Source: Lepus europaeus (taxonomy: Eukaryota > Chordata > Mammalia > Lagomorpha > Leporidae). Taken from it: DNA of 64,000 bases. Below, piece by piece: positions 24,354 to 36,362 of this stretch. A program made the translations under genes and the position numbers. A model generated the notes under the pieces. It was not told the DNA's origin. It was given only the letters and a program-made list of their open reading frames with translations, and searched no databases. The stretch's first letter is position 1, and the number at the start of each line of letters is the position of its first letter. The DNA is taken from assembly GCF_033115175.1 (NCBI RefSeq), contig NC_084840.1, forward strand, positions 76,089,179-76,153,178, read 5' to 3'.

Positions 24354-24645
24354 AAGAAAGGAACTGTAGGCGCCATCACCTTACAGAATGCTTAAATCTT
24401 TCCTATTACACCCACAATATTGAGCTCTTAAGGCACTGAACAGTCCTCTTTCTTTCCTGTCTGAGTGCTGCACCTGCTGAGAAATAAGACGAGGGCTTAG
24501 GGCCTATTAACATATGTTTTAACTTAGCCTCTGGGTGATTTTGATGCATTCTAAAGCTTGGAAACAAAACTTCAAAGGATAAATATAAAAGACAGAGGTA
24601 GTTGATTGCGCCATTTATCTCATTTTTTAAAAAATTGTATCATGA

Positions 24646-24988
24646 GGGGGCTGGTATTGTGGCACAGCTGGTTACACTGCCATTTACATCACCAGCATAT
24701 CATAAAGTAATGCATGTTGAAGTTCCACCTACTCCGTTTCTGACCCAGTTTCCTGCTAACACACTCAGGAAGACAGCAGATGATGGCCCAATTATTGGAG
24801 ACCCTGCACCCACGTGGGAGACCACCATGGGGTTTTTGACTCCTGGCTTCAGTCTGGCCCATCCCTGGCTGTTGCAACCATTTGGGGAGTAAATTAGCGG
24901 ATAGAAGCTATCTCTCTATCTCTCTCTCCCTCTCTCTGCATAACTCTGCCTTTGAAATAAATCAATAAACACATCTTGTAAAAAAAAT
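24646..24988 (+). mobile_element. CSINE
   Basis: GGGGCTGGTATTGTGGCACAGC head. AAAAATTG...ATGA target sequence is seen imperfectly on both sides. Confidence 0.82.
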
Positions 24989-26896
24989 TGAATAATGAAA
25001 TTTCTAAAAGGTTTTCCTCCATTCAGAATGTATATAGCATTGAAGTATTACAATTTATTTTATGAATGTGGTTTTTCCTGACTACTTGTGTCCCTGGAGT
25101 GATGCATTTTCAAGCAGATAATGTCTTCTTGAAGCTGCTTGGGCCCCCTCTGCTCCTTTGTGCTTTTTAGGATTAGGTGTAGTCTCTCAACGCTGGATTG
25201 TAATCTCCAGTGTTTACTGACTGATCTTCAGGCAGCTGCTTCCGTGTTCTTCGCCAAGTGAACCAGTCAAGATAGAAGAAGGAGAAGAAAAGCTCCAAGC
25301 TCTAAACAATATTTGACATTGACCGAGTTAAGTAATTGGCACACAAGTCTGACTGGGAAGTCTTGGGTTTGGTCCAAAGATGGGACAGTGACCAAATGTC
25401 CAAGGCAACACTTTGCCTCTTTGTTAGCATGCTTGTCAATGAGATGACATTGTTGGGAAACGCTTTTTGTAAAGATCTTTAAATCCCTCCTGGAAAATTG
25501 CAGAACAGAATGGATAAAGAGGTTCAATTTTGGACCTCTGCTTCTCACTCCGCAAGTCCAAGAGCCAAGGAAGCTCAGTTTATTCCAACAAACATTGACT
25601 GACCAGCGACTCCACATTAATTCCAGGCCCTGGGACTTCATCTGGTGACTCCTGTTTTCACTTCGTTGTCCATGAATATGGATTGCACCAGCCTTCCATT
25701 CTCTGTATGCAGACTTCTCTTTTATCAGGGTTGTGAGTCTCAAACAGGTTACATGTGTGACCATCTCATTTCCTCAACAAAAGCTTGAAGCCCTGTATTT
25801 CACATTGAAGTGGGGAAGACGTGTGTGGAAATGCACAGGGGAACAGTAACACAAAACAAAAACCAACAGCATCATCAAGGTGTCATAGCAATGCATTTCC
25901 CAGTTTTTATTCCAGACTCCTGTCCCCACATGATACAAGAATTCAAAAGCAGAGGCTTGCAGTAAAGAGAGGAGAATTTAGCCAAAGGAAGAGAGGGCTG
26001 CTTCTGGGTTCAGTGGTTCCCTTTATGGGCTAAGGGGTGGTACCCTAATTGAATATACAAATGGGGTGGAGTTTGGGTGGGATTTAGTGTGAGTGAGGTT
26101 TCCTGGGGGCTTCCTGGCATCTCCATGTGGAGTTGAGTTCACACATGTTCATCATGGTGTCTCCTTCTCGGGGTAGGGGACACAGGTGCACCATGAGAAA
26201 GTGCGCATAGTGGATTGTCACTTAAGGGGGTAGAGTTAGGTGCAAGCCTAGAGACAGAAATTGTGGGAAAATCTTCCAGCTCATTTTTCCCCAACTCCTG
26301 GCCTATTCTGGGCCCCATAGCCAAGGTGTGTGTGTGGGAGGGGAGGTTGTAATGTATATTTAAATCCATTATTTTGTGGAAGTTTACTTCTCTGTGTTCT
26401 CATTTTGCTACTCAGTTTGAATTTTGTCTGTTCAAAATAATTGACTGCAAGGTGAGATTATAAAATAACTTTCAAAAATTCATCACACATAGAATCAAGA
26501 GTTGCTGATAATGCCACATATTCCAGTCATTTCATTTTTTTTCAATTCCCATTCCTTTTACATTTGCAGACTTGAACTTTGCAGAAGCCTAAGTCAGGAT
26601 TCTGTCCAAGCTGTGAAGGATCCTTCAGCTGGTTCCCAGCTAATGTCACTTCTTCAATCAACTGTCATGGTGAACAAAGGAACCTCATCCATGGTCAAGG
26701 GAAACATTTACTGCATGTTAACAGAAAGTAAGTTTTATATCTTAGGACCATTATAGGAAAAGTGATTCACAGCACCATTGTTTGCTTCCTTCAGAAGAAA
26801 GACAACATCAGTGTAGTGTATCCCTTTGTTAATCAATTATCAAGTCTGTTAACTATTACCAGGAGATCTTCAAATTTCAATGAGGTCTTTTTCAGT

Positions 26897-27200
26897 TTTT
26901 TAAAAGATTTATTCATTTTATTTTAAAGACAGTTACAGAGATGGGGGGAGGGAGAGAAAAAGAGAAAGAACTTCCATCTGCTGGTTAACTCCCCAGATGG
27001 CCACCAAGTGGGCCAACCAAAAGCCAGAAACTTCATGTGTGTGGCAGGGCTCCAAGAACTGGGGACATGTGCCACTGTTTTCCTAGTCTCATCAGCAGGA
27101 GCTGGATCGGAAGTGGAGCAGCCGGGACTTGAATCAGTGCCTATAGGGAATGATGCCATTGCAGGTGGAGGCCTAACCCACTGTGCCACAAGTGCTGCCC
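26897..27200 (-). mobile_element. CSINE, old
   Basis: TTAAAAGATTTATTCATTTT start; head end GTGCCACAAGTGCTGCCCCC. Confidence 0.78.
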
Positions 27201-27208
27201 CCCTCCTT

Positions 27209-27297
27209 TTTTAAAGATTCATTCATTTTACTTGAAAGGTAGTTACAGAGTGACAGGGAGAGACAGAGGGGGTGTGAGAGAAAAAGAACATCTCAAT
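27209..27297 (-). mobile_element. CSINE tail fragment
   Basis: TTTTAAAGATTCATTCATTT and the GA-rich part only, directly after the previous copy. Confidence 0.6.
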
Positions 27298-27365
27298 TTT
27301 CAATGCGCTTGATAGCTGCACATAAATCTGTATTGTTTTAAATCTGATTCAGTGTATGAACTCTA

Positions 27366-27779
27366 TTTTTTTAAGATTTATTTTATTTGGCCAGCGCCGT
27401 GGCTCAACAGGCTAATCCTCCGCCTAGTGGCGCCGGCACACCGGGTTCTAGTCCCGGTTGGGGCGCAGGATTCTGTCCCGGTTGCCCCTCTTCCAGGCCA
27501 GCTCTCTGCTGTGGCCAGGGAGTGCAGTGGAGGATGGCCCAAGTGCTTGGGTCCTGCACCCCATCGGAGACCAGGATAAGCAACTGGCTCCTGCCTTCGG
27601 AACAGCGCGGTGCGCCGGCTGCAGCGCGCCAGCCGCGGAGGCCATTGGAGGATGAACCAATGGCAAAAGGAAGACATTACTCTCTGCCTCTCTCTCTCAC
27701 TAGCCACTCTGCCTGTCAAAAAGTAAAAAAAAAAAGATTTATTTTATTTATTTGAAAGACAGAGGCACAATGAGAAAGG

Positions 27780-27829
<50 letters not shown>

Positions 27830-28060
27830 ATGAATCTTCCCCAAACGGTCACAACAGCTGGGGCTGGGCCAGGCTGAAGCCAGGAGCCAGGAACTTCTTC
27901 CAGGTCTCCCTTGTGGGTGCAGAGGCCCGGCACTTGGGCCATCTCCACTGCTTTATTAGCAGGGAACGGCATCAGAAGTGGAGCAGCCAGGACATGAACT
28001 GGTGCCCATATGGGATGCCAGCACTGTAGGCACACTCAGGCCTGCTGAACAGCCAACCCA
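27366..28060 (-). mobile_element. CSINE interrupted by a younger CSINE
   Basis: Its poly-T end (TTTTTTTAAGATTTATTTTA) is at 27366-27388 and the rest resumes at 27735, with a (GA)n tract at 27783-27823. The break is the insertion at 27389-27732. Confidence 0.85.
27389..27732 (+). mobile_element. Young CSINE nested in an older CSINE
   Basis: AAGATTTATTTTATTT, part of the host CSINE's tail, is duplicated at 27373-27388 and 27735-27750. Confidence 0.9.
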
Positions 28061-29171
28061 TGTTGCAGTGTTTTTACTTGCTATTTAATGCCTTGTTCCC
28101 TTACACAGGAGACACTTGCTGGGTTACTGTTGTGAATCGCCAAACACAGCACCTGTGCCCAACCCCTCTCCACCTCCTGCACTGGGTCCAGGTCCCCACT
28201 GGAGGCAGAATGGCCAGGCCACCATCACTGGTTCAGTAATCTGTAGCAGGAAGTAGGGTCACATATGAATTGAGGTATCAGGCCCATGGGTCTTGCTCCA
28301 CTGTCCCCTAAGACTTTCACTTACAAAACACAAGTTCAAAGACAAGATTACTAGGAGTTTAAGAAGACCACCACAGAACAGTAAACCACTTTGCAGGGCC
28401 CCATCAGATCACAGGGCCCTGTGCATGACATTGGCTGCGTGCCCATGAAACTGGCTGTCTGTAGTGACCAGGATGAGGGCAAGAGTGGTGTGAACAACAC
28501 TTAGGGAACAAGAATCAGAAACAACCAAACCGAGAGTGGAGAATGACATGGATTTATCTGGCAGGAGCAGCATACTGTGATCCAAGGGGATTCAAGGTAG
28601 GATAAAGCCAACGATGGGAAGGAGGAAGCAGGAGAAAAAGCTTTTGTGGTCTTGGAGGAGTTGCAGTTTTAAGCAAATAAACACAAAAAGGAGTTATTAA
28701 AAAGCAGAGCAGTCACCACATCTGCTCTCTGTGAGGGTGACAGCAGGAGGAGGAAGACAACACAAATCTTTAACAGTGTCAGACCTCAGGGGCCCCATGC
28801 AGCCGGAGGATATACGAGGTGTGAAAAGTGGGTTGTACAAAGCAATCTTAAAAAAATAAGCCCCAGATGAAAGGAAAGGACTCCTTTTCTGTTTCCTGAA
28901 TAACACTGTGGCCCTTGGGACACGTGGTCCCTTAGCTAGGGGAACTTCAGCATCGGTCTCAGGAGCCGGCAGACCGAGTGTTCAGAGAAAGCTGGGGGCA
29001 GAGTGGCCGTGGCAAGTGGAGTCCTTGCTCTTGAACCTATGTAGCCATTGCACTCACACACTCAATGTGCCATTTTCAGGGAGGTTGATGACAAAAGTAG
29101 GCTGATTCATGTTGTCTAAAACTTCGTACATTTTATCCACTCCCACACCTCACTTCAAAAGTCTTTGTCTC

Positions 29172-29495
29172 GGGCCGGCGCCGTGGCTCAACAGGCTAAT
29201 CCCCCACCTAGTGGCGCCGGCACACCGGGTTCTAGTCCCGGTCAGGGCGCCGGATTCTGTCCCGGCTGCCCCTCTTCCAGGCCAGCTCTCTGCTATGTCC
29301 CGGGAAGGCAGTGGAGGATGGCCCAAGTGCTTGGGCCCTGCACCCACATTGGAGACCAGGAGAAGCACCTGGCTCCTGGCTTCAGATCAGTGCAGTATGC
29401 CGGCTGCGGTGGCCATTGGAGGGTGAACCAACAGCAAAAGGAAGACCTTTCTCTCTGTCTCTCTCACTGTCCACTCTGCCTGTCAAAAAAAAAAA
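29172..29495 (+). mobile_element. Young CSINE with target-site duplication
   Basis: AAAAGTCTTTGTCTC flanks it at 29157-29171 and 29497-29511. Head GGGCCGGCGCCGTGGCTCAA. Confidence 0.92.
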
Positions 29496-29622
29496 AAAAG
29501 TCTTTGTCTCCAATTACTCAATATTTTTCCCTTCCAGGATCCTGATTAGGCAGTTCTCAGGCATCTATCTGTATTTTCATTTCCCTTTCCACACATGATG
29601 ATTGCTTTTGTTTTAAATTTCA

Positions 29623-29932
29623 TTTTTTTACAAGATTGGTTTATTTATTTGAAAGGCAGAGTTCAAGACAGAGAAGGAGAGAGAGAGAAGGAGATCTTCC
29701 ACTTGTTGGTTCATTCTCCAAATGGCCACAATGGCCAGAGCTGAGCCGATTGAAAGCCGGGAGTTAGGAATTTCTTCTGGATCTAGAAATGGGTGCAGGT
29801 GTGCTGCCTTCCCAGGTGCATTAGCAAGGCGCTGGATCAAAAGTGAAGCAACTGGGACTTGAACCAGCTCCTATGTGGGATGTTAGTGTTAAAGGTGGTG
29901 GCTTAACCTGCTGCGCCCCAGCGCCAGCCCCT
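29623..29932 (-). mobile_element. CSINE
   Basis: TTTACAAGATTGGTTTATTT start, a deletion in the central GTCTCCCACG region, head end CAGCGCCAGCCCC. Confidence 0.8.
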
Positions 29933-30494
29933 CATTTTAGATTTCTAACCACAAAACTTAAATGGGCCCTCTGCTCTACCTGCTGACCCTATTAAATCTT
30001 CATAGTAGACTCCCTCTCTCATTCACTCTGTAATACATTTGTATTCATGTCTAAGCATCACTCTTCTCCTCGGAGTACACTGCAACTCTGCCTGCCCCTT
30101 TCCTTGTGAGTTCCAATACTTCCCATGGGAAGAGTTTTTCTCTCCACCCTATTGGTGGCATCCTGCACCATGTGGCTTGCGTCCCTCAATGGCAGGTGAT
30201 ACAATTAACCAAAACGCAGTAAGAGCATTGTGTGCTTCAGGGGAATGTTCTCAGTTCTTTGAGTCACAAGACTGACACGTGCTAGACGGGCTGGTTTTTC
30301 TTCCCATCTGAGAATTAAGATGGTTGAGCTGGTGGAGAATTTCATTCTACCTGCATTAGAGCCATAGCTCAGGGCAGAGCTATTGACTCTCAGTTCACAT
30401 GAAGCAGGAGTGAGAAATAACTTTTTTTTTAATTGTAAGCCATTTGGGATTTGGAATCAGTAATGACTGCAGCAAAATTAATAACCACTTCTCT

Positions 30495-30625
30495 ACCTCC
30501 TTAGATCTACCAGAAAGTACAAATTTCATGAAAGTGAGGGCATGATTTTGTTCATTGCTATTTCCATGAGTCCAAAAATGGTGACTGGGCACATAATAGT
30601 TGTGCGATAAAGCTTGCTGAATAGG
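30495..30625 (+). repeat. L2 3' fragment
   Basis: Order of L2 landmarks: AATTTCATGAAAGTGAGGGC, TTTTGTTCATTGCTATTTCC, GCACATAATAG, GCTTGCTGAATAGG. Confidence 0.6.
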
Positions 30626-31299
30626 ACCTTCTCCTCTAACACCCCTTGTCCTTGCCTCTCCTTGATTCTCATTTCACTGAGAAAATTAAGAAATCAGAAG
30701 AGATCCACCTCACCCCACATCAACACATTTGCCAGCTGGCCCACGTCTGCCTCCTTAGCAGGCGAGAGCAGTGCCTTTCCACCAGCTACGGGGAAGGATG
30801 ACCTCTGGCTGATTCCTTCAGGATGCACCAGTGCTCTGGAGTCTCTGACTCCAACGTTTTGCTCCTGCAGTTCTTCTCTCCTCAGTGGTTCTCCTCAGCA
30901 TACCACTACACGGTAACAATTCCCTTCATAGAAAATGAGCAGTTTCTTAAAAATGTCAGTGTTTTTTCCCCAGGGGGTTGTAAGGGGAGAGGGATGAAAG
31001 GCAGAGCACGGGAGAGCTTCAGGCAACGAAACGCTCTGTGTGCCAGTGATGGGTGATGCAGGTCGCTGTGCATTTGTTCAAGCCCATGGAGTGTGTGACC
31101 CTGAAAGTGACCCTATGTGAGCCATGGACTTTGGGTGACGAGGATGTGTTCATGTAGGCTCGTGGATTGTAGCAATGGACCAACATGGTGTGGGTGTTGT
31201 TAATGCCGGTGCCATGCATGTGTGAAGGCAGAAGAGATATGGGAATCTACCCTCCACTCAAGTTAACACACACCTAAAACTGCTCTGGAAAGAAAGACT

Positions 31300-31607
31300 A
31301 CTTTGTAAAGATTGACTGATGGATTTGAAAGACAGAGTGATAGAGGCAGGGGGGAGAGACAGGGACACCTTCTACCCACTGGTTCACTCCTCAAATGGCT
31401 GCAACAGCAAGGTCTGGGCCAGGCCAAAGCCAGGAACTCCATCCTGGTCTCCCACTTGAGTGGGAGAGGCCCAGGTACTTGGGTCATCTTCCCTCTTCTT
31501 TCCCAGGTACATTTGCAGGAAGCTGGATCAGAAGTGGAGCAGCCAGTACTCAAACCTGGGATGCCAGTGTCACGAGCAGCAGTTTAATCCATGTACCACA
31601 GCACCCA
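31300..31607 (-). mobile_element. CSINE, old
   Basis: AAGATTGACTGATGGATTTG start; CAACAGCAAGGTCTGGGCCA; decayed head GTACCACAGCACCC. Confidence 0.75.
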
Positions 31608-31789
31608 AGGAAATCTGTTTTTTAAAACCTTCACTGGTTGCCCACAACTCCTCATTGAAGCTCCTGCCTTGTTTGTACATTCCCTGCTCTCCTTAGGAAC
31701 ATAGTTCCTCAAACGAGGTATTTATCCAGCATCCAAACAATATCTCCAGTTATATATCAGTTACTATGGCCAAAACACAATTCTTTTCC

Positions 31790-32118
31790 TAAAAAATATT
31801 TATTTGTTTGAAAGGCAGAGTTAGAGAGAAGGAGAGACAAACATACACACTCAGAGAGAGGAAGACCTTTCATCCACTGGCTCACTCCACAAATGGCTGC
31901 AGTGGTCAAAGCTGGGCTTTGGTGAAACCATGAGCCAGGAGATTCATCTGAGTCTTCCATGGAGGATCAGGGGCTCAAGTGCTTGGGCCACCTTCTGCTG
32001 CTTCCCCAGGGGCATTAGCAGGATCAGAAGTAGAGCAGCTGGGACTCAAATTGGCACCTAAATGAGACGCCAGCATCACAGGTGGTGGCTTAACTCGCTA
32101 CACCACAACATCCGCCCC
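31790..32118 (-). mobile_element. CSINE with target-site duplication
   Basis: CCAAAACACAATTC is repeated at 31770-31783 and 32117-32130. Head end ACAACATCCGCCCC. Confidence 0.88.
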
Positions 32119-32296
32119 CAAAACACAATTCCTAATTACACCTCATCACTCAAGCAAGTTTCTACTCATCTTCTCTATCTTAGTAACCAGCAACATCTTT
32201 CACTGAGTAGTCAAGCCCAACATCTGAGACAGTCTTGATTCTTCTCTCTTCCTTATACACACCATCCAATCAAATAAGCAAGTTCTCTGGGCTCTA

Positions 32297-32297
32297 C

Positions 32298-32354
<57 letters not shown>

Positions 32355-32387
32355 CATATATATGTATATATATATTTGTTTATTTTT

Positions 32388-32421
<34 letters not shown>

Positions 32422-32682
32422 TCCATCTACTGGTTTAATTCCCAAATGCCCTCAAGGTCAGGGCTGGGCCAGGCCAAAGCTAGGAGCCAAGAGCTTCTTC
32501 TGGTTCTCCCACAGGGGTTCAGGGGCCCAAGGACTTGAGCTATCCTCCTCTGCTTTTCCAGGTGCATTAGCAGGGAGTTGGATGGGAAGTAGTGCGTGCA
32601 GCCGGGCCTCGACCTGGCACCCCTATGGGATGCTGGTTCCACAGGGGGAGGCTTTACCCACTACACCACAGTGCTGGCCCCT
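32297..32682 (-). mobile_element. CSINE with TA and GA microsatellites
   Basis: Its tail side is a (TA)n tract of about 70 bases (32300-32372), followed by (GA)n (32388-32417) and the body. CTGGGCTCTAC lies on both sides. Confidence 0.82.
32300..32372. repeat. (TA)n microsatellite
   Basis: Near-pure TA dinucleotides with a few G and C interruptions toward the right; probably grown from the CSINE tail. Confidence 0.9.
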
Positions 32683-32693
32683 GGGCTCTACTC

Positions 32694-33039
32694 TTTTTTT
32701 TTTTTTTTTGACAGGCAGAGTGGACAGTGAGAGAGAGAGAGAGACAGAGAGAAAGGTCTTCCTTTTGCCGTTGGTTCACCCTCTAATGGCCGCCGCAGTA
32801 GCGCGCTGCGGCCGGCGCACCGCGCTGATCCGATGGCAGGAGCCAGGTGCTTCTCCTGGTCTCCCATGGGGTGCAGGGCCCAAGGACCTGGACCATCCTC
32901 CACTGCACTCCCTGGCCACAGCAGAGAGCTGGCCTGGAAGAGGGGCAACCGGGACAGGATCGGTGCCCCGACCGGGACTAGAACCTGGTGTGCCGGCGCC
33001 GCAAGGCGGAGGATTAGCCTGTTGAGCCACGGCGCCGGC
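32694..33039 (-). mobile_element. Young CSINE reusing the same target
   Basis: CTGGGCTCTACTCTT occurs at 32682-32696 and 33041-33055, so this copy landed on the duplicated target of the neighbouring CSINE. Confidence 0.9.
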
Positions 33040-33912
33040 CTGGGCTCTACTCTTAAAACAAATCTCAACGTGCCCATCATTTCCATGGCTGTAGTCTCTG
33101 ATCACAGGCCCAATACCTTGCTTGGACAACTGAAAGAACCCAAGTGCTTTATTCCTCTGCTCTCAACCTTCCCATGGCTTCCCATCAACTTTGAATAAAA
33201 TTCCAAACTTCTGACCTGCTCAATTTTCCAGCCCGTGTCTCCTAATTGGCCCCTGCTCATGCACTCCCATCAGCCTGCTTGCTCTTCCTAAGACTTTGGA
33301 GCTTAACCCCAGCTCAGGAATGCACTTCTTCCAAATAGTGACCTGACTCGACCCTCACTTCATCCGGAACTCCGTCCAAGTGACATTCCTCAGAGATTTT
33401 CCAATCTTCTTCACCCAAAAAGGGCATCCTATCTAGTCCCTTCCGGGCATTTTTTTACTTACCTGCATTATTTTCCCTTTTAACACTTATCATCATGGGA
33501 CATCACCCTAGTCATGTGTTTTCATTACTTATTCTCTGTCTGTCCCAACTAAAAGACCACAATAATGGCAGAGAGTTTGTCTGTTCTGTTCTCACTAACA
33601 CCAGTGCTGGCCACCTTGCACAGTCATGGTAATGGAATACCCATGATCAGTGCGGCAGAAAAGGAGGATTTGCCTTCTTTGTGTAGAATCAGCAGAAAGG
33701 TCATCATCATGCACAAATATGGGCCAGAACAGGAGAGAGCTGGGTTTTCAGAAGCACAAGAACAACAAGACACGAGACAACGAGAAATCCGTACTGTCTC
33801 CACCATGGATGACATGAACCCAGTTGCAGCCCAATCTCTTCATCTATTAACAAGAAACAGGGGAGGGGTTGGGGAAGGGGAAATGAGGTTACTCAATCAA
33901 AAACTTTCAGAG

Positions 33913-33997
33913 TTCTCAGAAAAAATTAATTCTGTCAATTCAAGGTATTGTTACTATCTATCTGGCCATGTCTGATGAAATACTTGGATTCCATGAA
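33913..33997 (+). promoter_or_regulatory. Candidate STAT5-type element (PRRIII-like), two GAS motifs
   Basis: Seen: TTCTCAGAA at 33913-33921 and TTCCATGAA at 33989-33997, two perfect TTCN3GAA motifs within 85 bases in non-SINE DNA, about 4 kb upstream of the IL2RA start. Known: human PRRIII, the IL-2-responsive STAT5 enhancer, lies about 3.7-4 kb upstream with paired GAS motifs. Equating the two is inference from motif and position only. Confidence 0.3.
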
Positions 33998-34469
33998 TTT
34001 AACCACTTGCTAATGTCACTCTTGGTTCTTTAGGCCTGCTGGCAGGTGGCTTGCTCCTTTGTTCTATTTTAATCCTCCAGCTGTCACGCGAAAAAATTTG
34101 CCTGTTACGAAACAATCTCTTGACCTCATTACCCAGAAAGTCCCTGTTTTGTTTTTGTTTTATCAAGTCACATTAGAGGTTTGTGGTGAAAGCTGCATTT
34201 TTATGGATGGATAAAAGTTTACCCGAGGCTAAAATAAGGAGGATGTTAAATACTTGACCTCCTCCCTTGCCCCTGTGTCTTGTGCTCAGGAGACAAAGCT
34301 GCTCCATTCTGTTCCTGGGGCCTGTCTGCTCTTAAGAAGAGGAAAATCCAGAGTGCAAGAGAATATACTGAGTGCTAAGTGAAATAAATGTACATCAGCA
34401 GGCCAGTAGCATCCAGTGCCTTGGGTCCATGGTTGAGCCTACTGACAACCCTATCTCCTGATACTGAAG

Positions 34470-34765
34470 ATCTTCTCAAACATTTTAAAAGTTATTTGAA
34501 AGGCAAGGAGATAGGCAGAAATCTTCCACCTACTGCTTCACTTCCCAGATACTCACAACTACCGGCGCTGGATCAGGCTGAAGCCAGGATCCCAGAACTG
34601 AATCTTTATGTGAGGGGCAGGGACCCAAGTACTTGAACCACCACCTTCTTCCCCTAAGGATGCAAGAAACAGAAGCAGAACTTGAACAAGGAGCCAGACG
34701 TTCTGTTGTGTGATGCTGGTGTTCCAAAGAGTGTTCCTAGCTGCTTTGCCAAATGTGCACCTCCG
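34470..34765 (-). mobile_element. CSINE, old
   Basis: TTTTAAAAGTTATTTGAAAG start, GCTGGATCAGGCTGAAGCC middle, decayed head. Confidence 0.65.
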
Positions 34766-35234
34766 GCAAGAGTTTAAATCAAACCCCTTCGAACCTATTA
34801 TGTAATGGTGGACTCCTGATTCAGACATTCATGGGATTTTTTCCTCCTCAAATCTAATCCCTTAAAGTAAAAATCTTATGAGATATAGTTAAAGCTAACA
34901 TTCTTTTAGTTACATATCTCAAAGCCACACTCTTAAAAGGATTCTCCATACAATTCATTCAATGGATGCTTACTGAGTATCTCTTTTGTGCTAGGTGTCA
35001 CATTTAGCAATGGGAATAAAAAAGTGACTTAGAGGCATAGCCTTTCTTTAAAGAGACAGAAGTTTTAGCTGTAATGAGGAAATGTTTCTCCGGAGATTTA
35101 AAACGTATTCATCAGTTGACAAACGCCCTGAGAGTGATGGAACGGTGCTGTGTTTAAAGGCTATTTAGGCCTAGACATCACACCAGTCCTAATGAATTCA
35201 GTGTGGGTGTTTTACAACCACAAGGAGACGCAAT

Positions 35235-35365
35235 GACTTCATTTGTAAAATGGAAATTGTGATAGTACACCTGCTCCCTTGGACTGATGTGAAAAGTTGG
35301 TGAGATAATACATACAAAATGCTCAGCACAGTGCCTGCCATGTACTATGTGTTTAATAAATGCTA
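35235..35365 (+). repeat. MIR
   Basis: TTTGTAAAATGGAAATTGTG, then GAGATAATACATACAAAATG, then GTTTAATAAATGCTAG: MIR 3' half in sense order. Confidence 0.75.
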
Positions 35366-35477
35366 GTGATGATTTTCAGTATTATTGAGATGCTGATAAG
35401 GTAACAGCTCAAAGGAGAGAAAAGACTTTCATTTGGAAGGATAAGGCAACTTCCTTTAGGAGGTAGTATTTCAGCTG

Positions 35478-35740
35478 TTTTTTTTTTTTTAAGATTTATA
35501 TTTATTTGAAAAGCAGGAGTGAGAGAGAAAGAGATGGAAAGATGGAAAGAGAAAGAGATCTTCCATTCATGGATTCATTCTCCAAATGGCCACAATGGCT
35601 TGGGCTGGGCCAGGCCAAAGCCAGTGGCCAAAACCCCATAAAGGTCTTCCATGCATGTGGCAGGGGCCCACGTATTTGGGGAATCCTCTGCTTCTTTCCC
35701 AGGTGCATTAGCAGGGAACTGGATTGGAAGAGGTTTTGCT
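35478..35740 (-). mobile_element. CSINE lacking its head
   Basis: Poly-T, AAGATTTATATTTATTTG and body through GAACTGGATTGGAAGAGG; the tRNA-related head is missing. Confidence 0.75.
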
Positions 35741-36071
35741 GGCCCAAGCTGGATCTTAGAGTAAATCAGACTTGAGTTTATGAACTCAACATAGAGAACA
35801 AAGAAAAGGTTGTGTTGGGGGAATGATGAACAGTTGGTGATTTTTGTTGTGTTGTGTGTGTGTGTATTTGAGCTAGTTTTGTAGGAAAGACAGCATAAAG
35901 AATGGTGGAGAATTCATGTTGAAGAGATAGGCTACAGCAGATTATGAAGGATCTTAAATGCTAGGTTGAGGAATTTGTGCTTAATTTCAAAGACATTATA
36001 GAAATTCCTAAGACTCTAAGTTTTGGTTAGAAAAGGGAAAAAAATAGTGTTATTCAGGAGGATTGAACTGG

Positions 36072-36362
36072 AGGTGATGGGTCAAGTGCTCAGCCTGTTT
36101 GTTAAGATGCCGGTTATCATGCCTGTGTTGGACCTCAGAGTGCCTAGGTTTGATCCCTGGCTCCAAATCATGATTTCGGTTTCCTGCTAAAGTGGACCCT
36201 GGGAAGTAGTGGTGATGACTCAAGTGGTTTGGTCCCTGCTGGCCTTGTGACATACTTGCATTGAATTCTTGGCTCCTGGCTTTTGCTTAGCTCAGCTCCG
36301 GCCCTCATGGGCATTTGGAGAGCGAGCCAGAACATGAGAAATATTCTCTTTCTCTCTCTCCT
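36072..36362 (+). mobile_element. CSINE, very old
   Basis: Recognisable at CCTGCTAAAGTGGACCCTGG and TTTGCTTAGCTCAGCTCCGG, then GAGAGCGAGCCAG. Confidence 0.6.

Larger units (their letters stand above)
32140..33640 (+). repeat. L2 element split by two CSINEs
   Basis: Old L2 in sense order: CATCCAATCAAATAAGCAAG near 32268, then CCATGGCTTCCCATCAAC near 33170, then TTTAACACTTATCATCATGG near 33480, then GTCTGTTCTGTTCTCACTAA at 33579-33598. CSINEs at 32297-32682 and 32694-33039 interrupt it. Confidence 0.75.

Noticed and set aside
27783-27823. Regular short repeats that might suggest a CRISPR-like array
   Set aside because: Pure (GA)n microsatellite in a SINE, no spacers; the genome is mammalian.
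33565-33975. A 136-codon plus-strand open frame
   Set aside because: Its 5' part is the end of an L2 repeat and no homology is evident.
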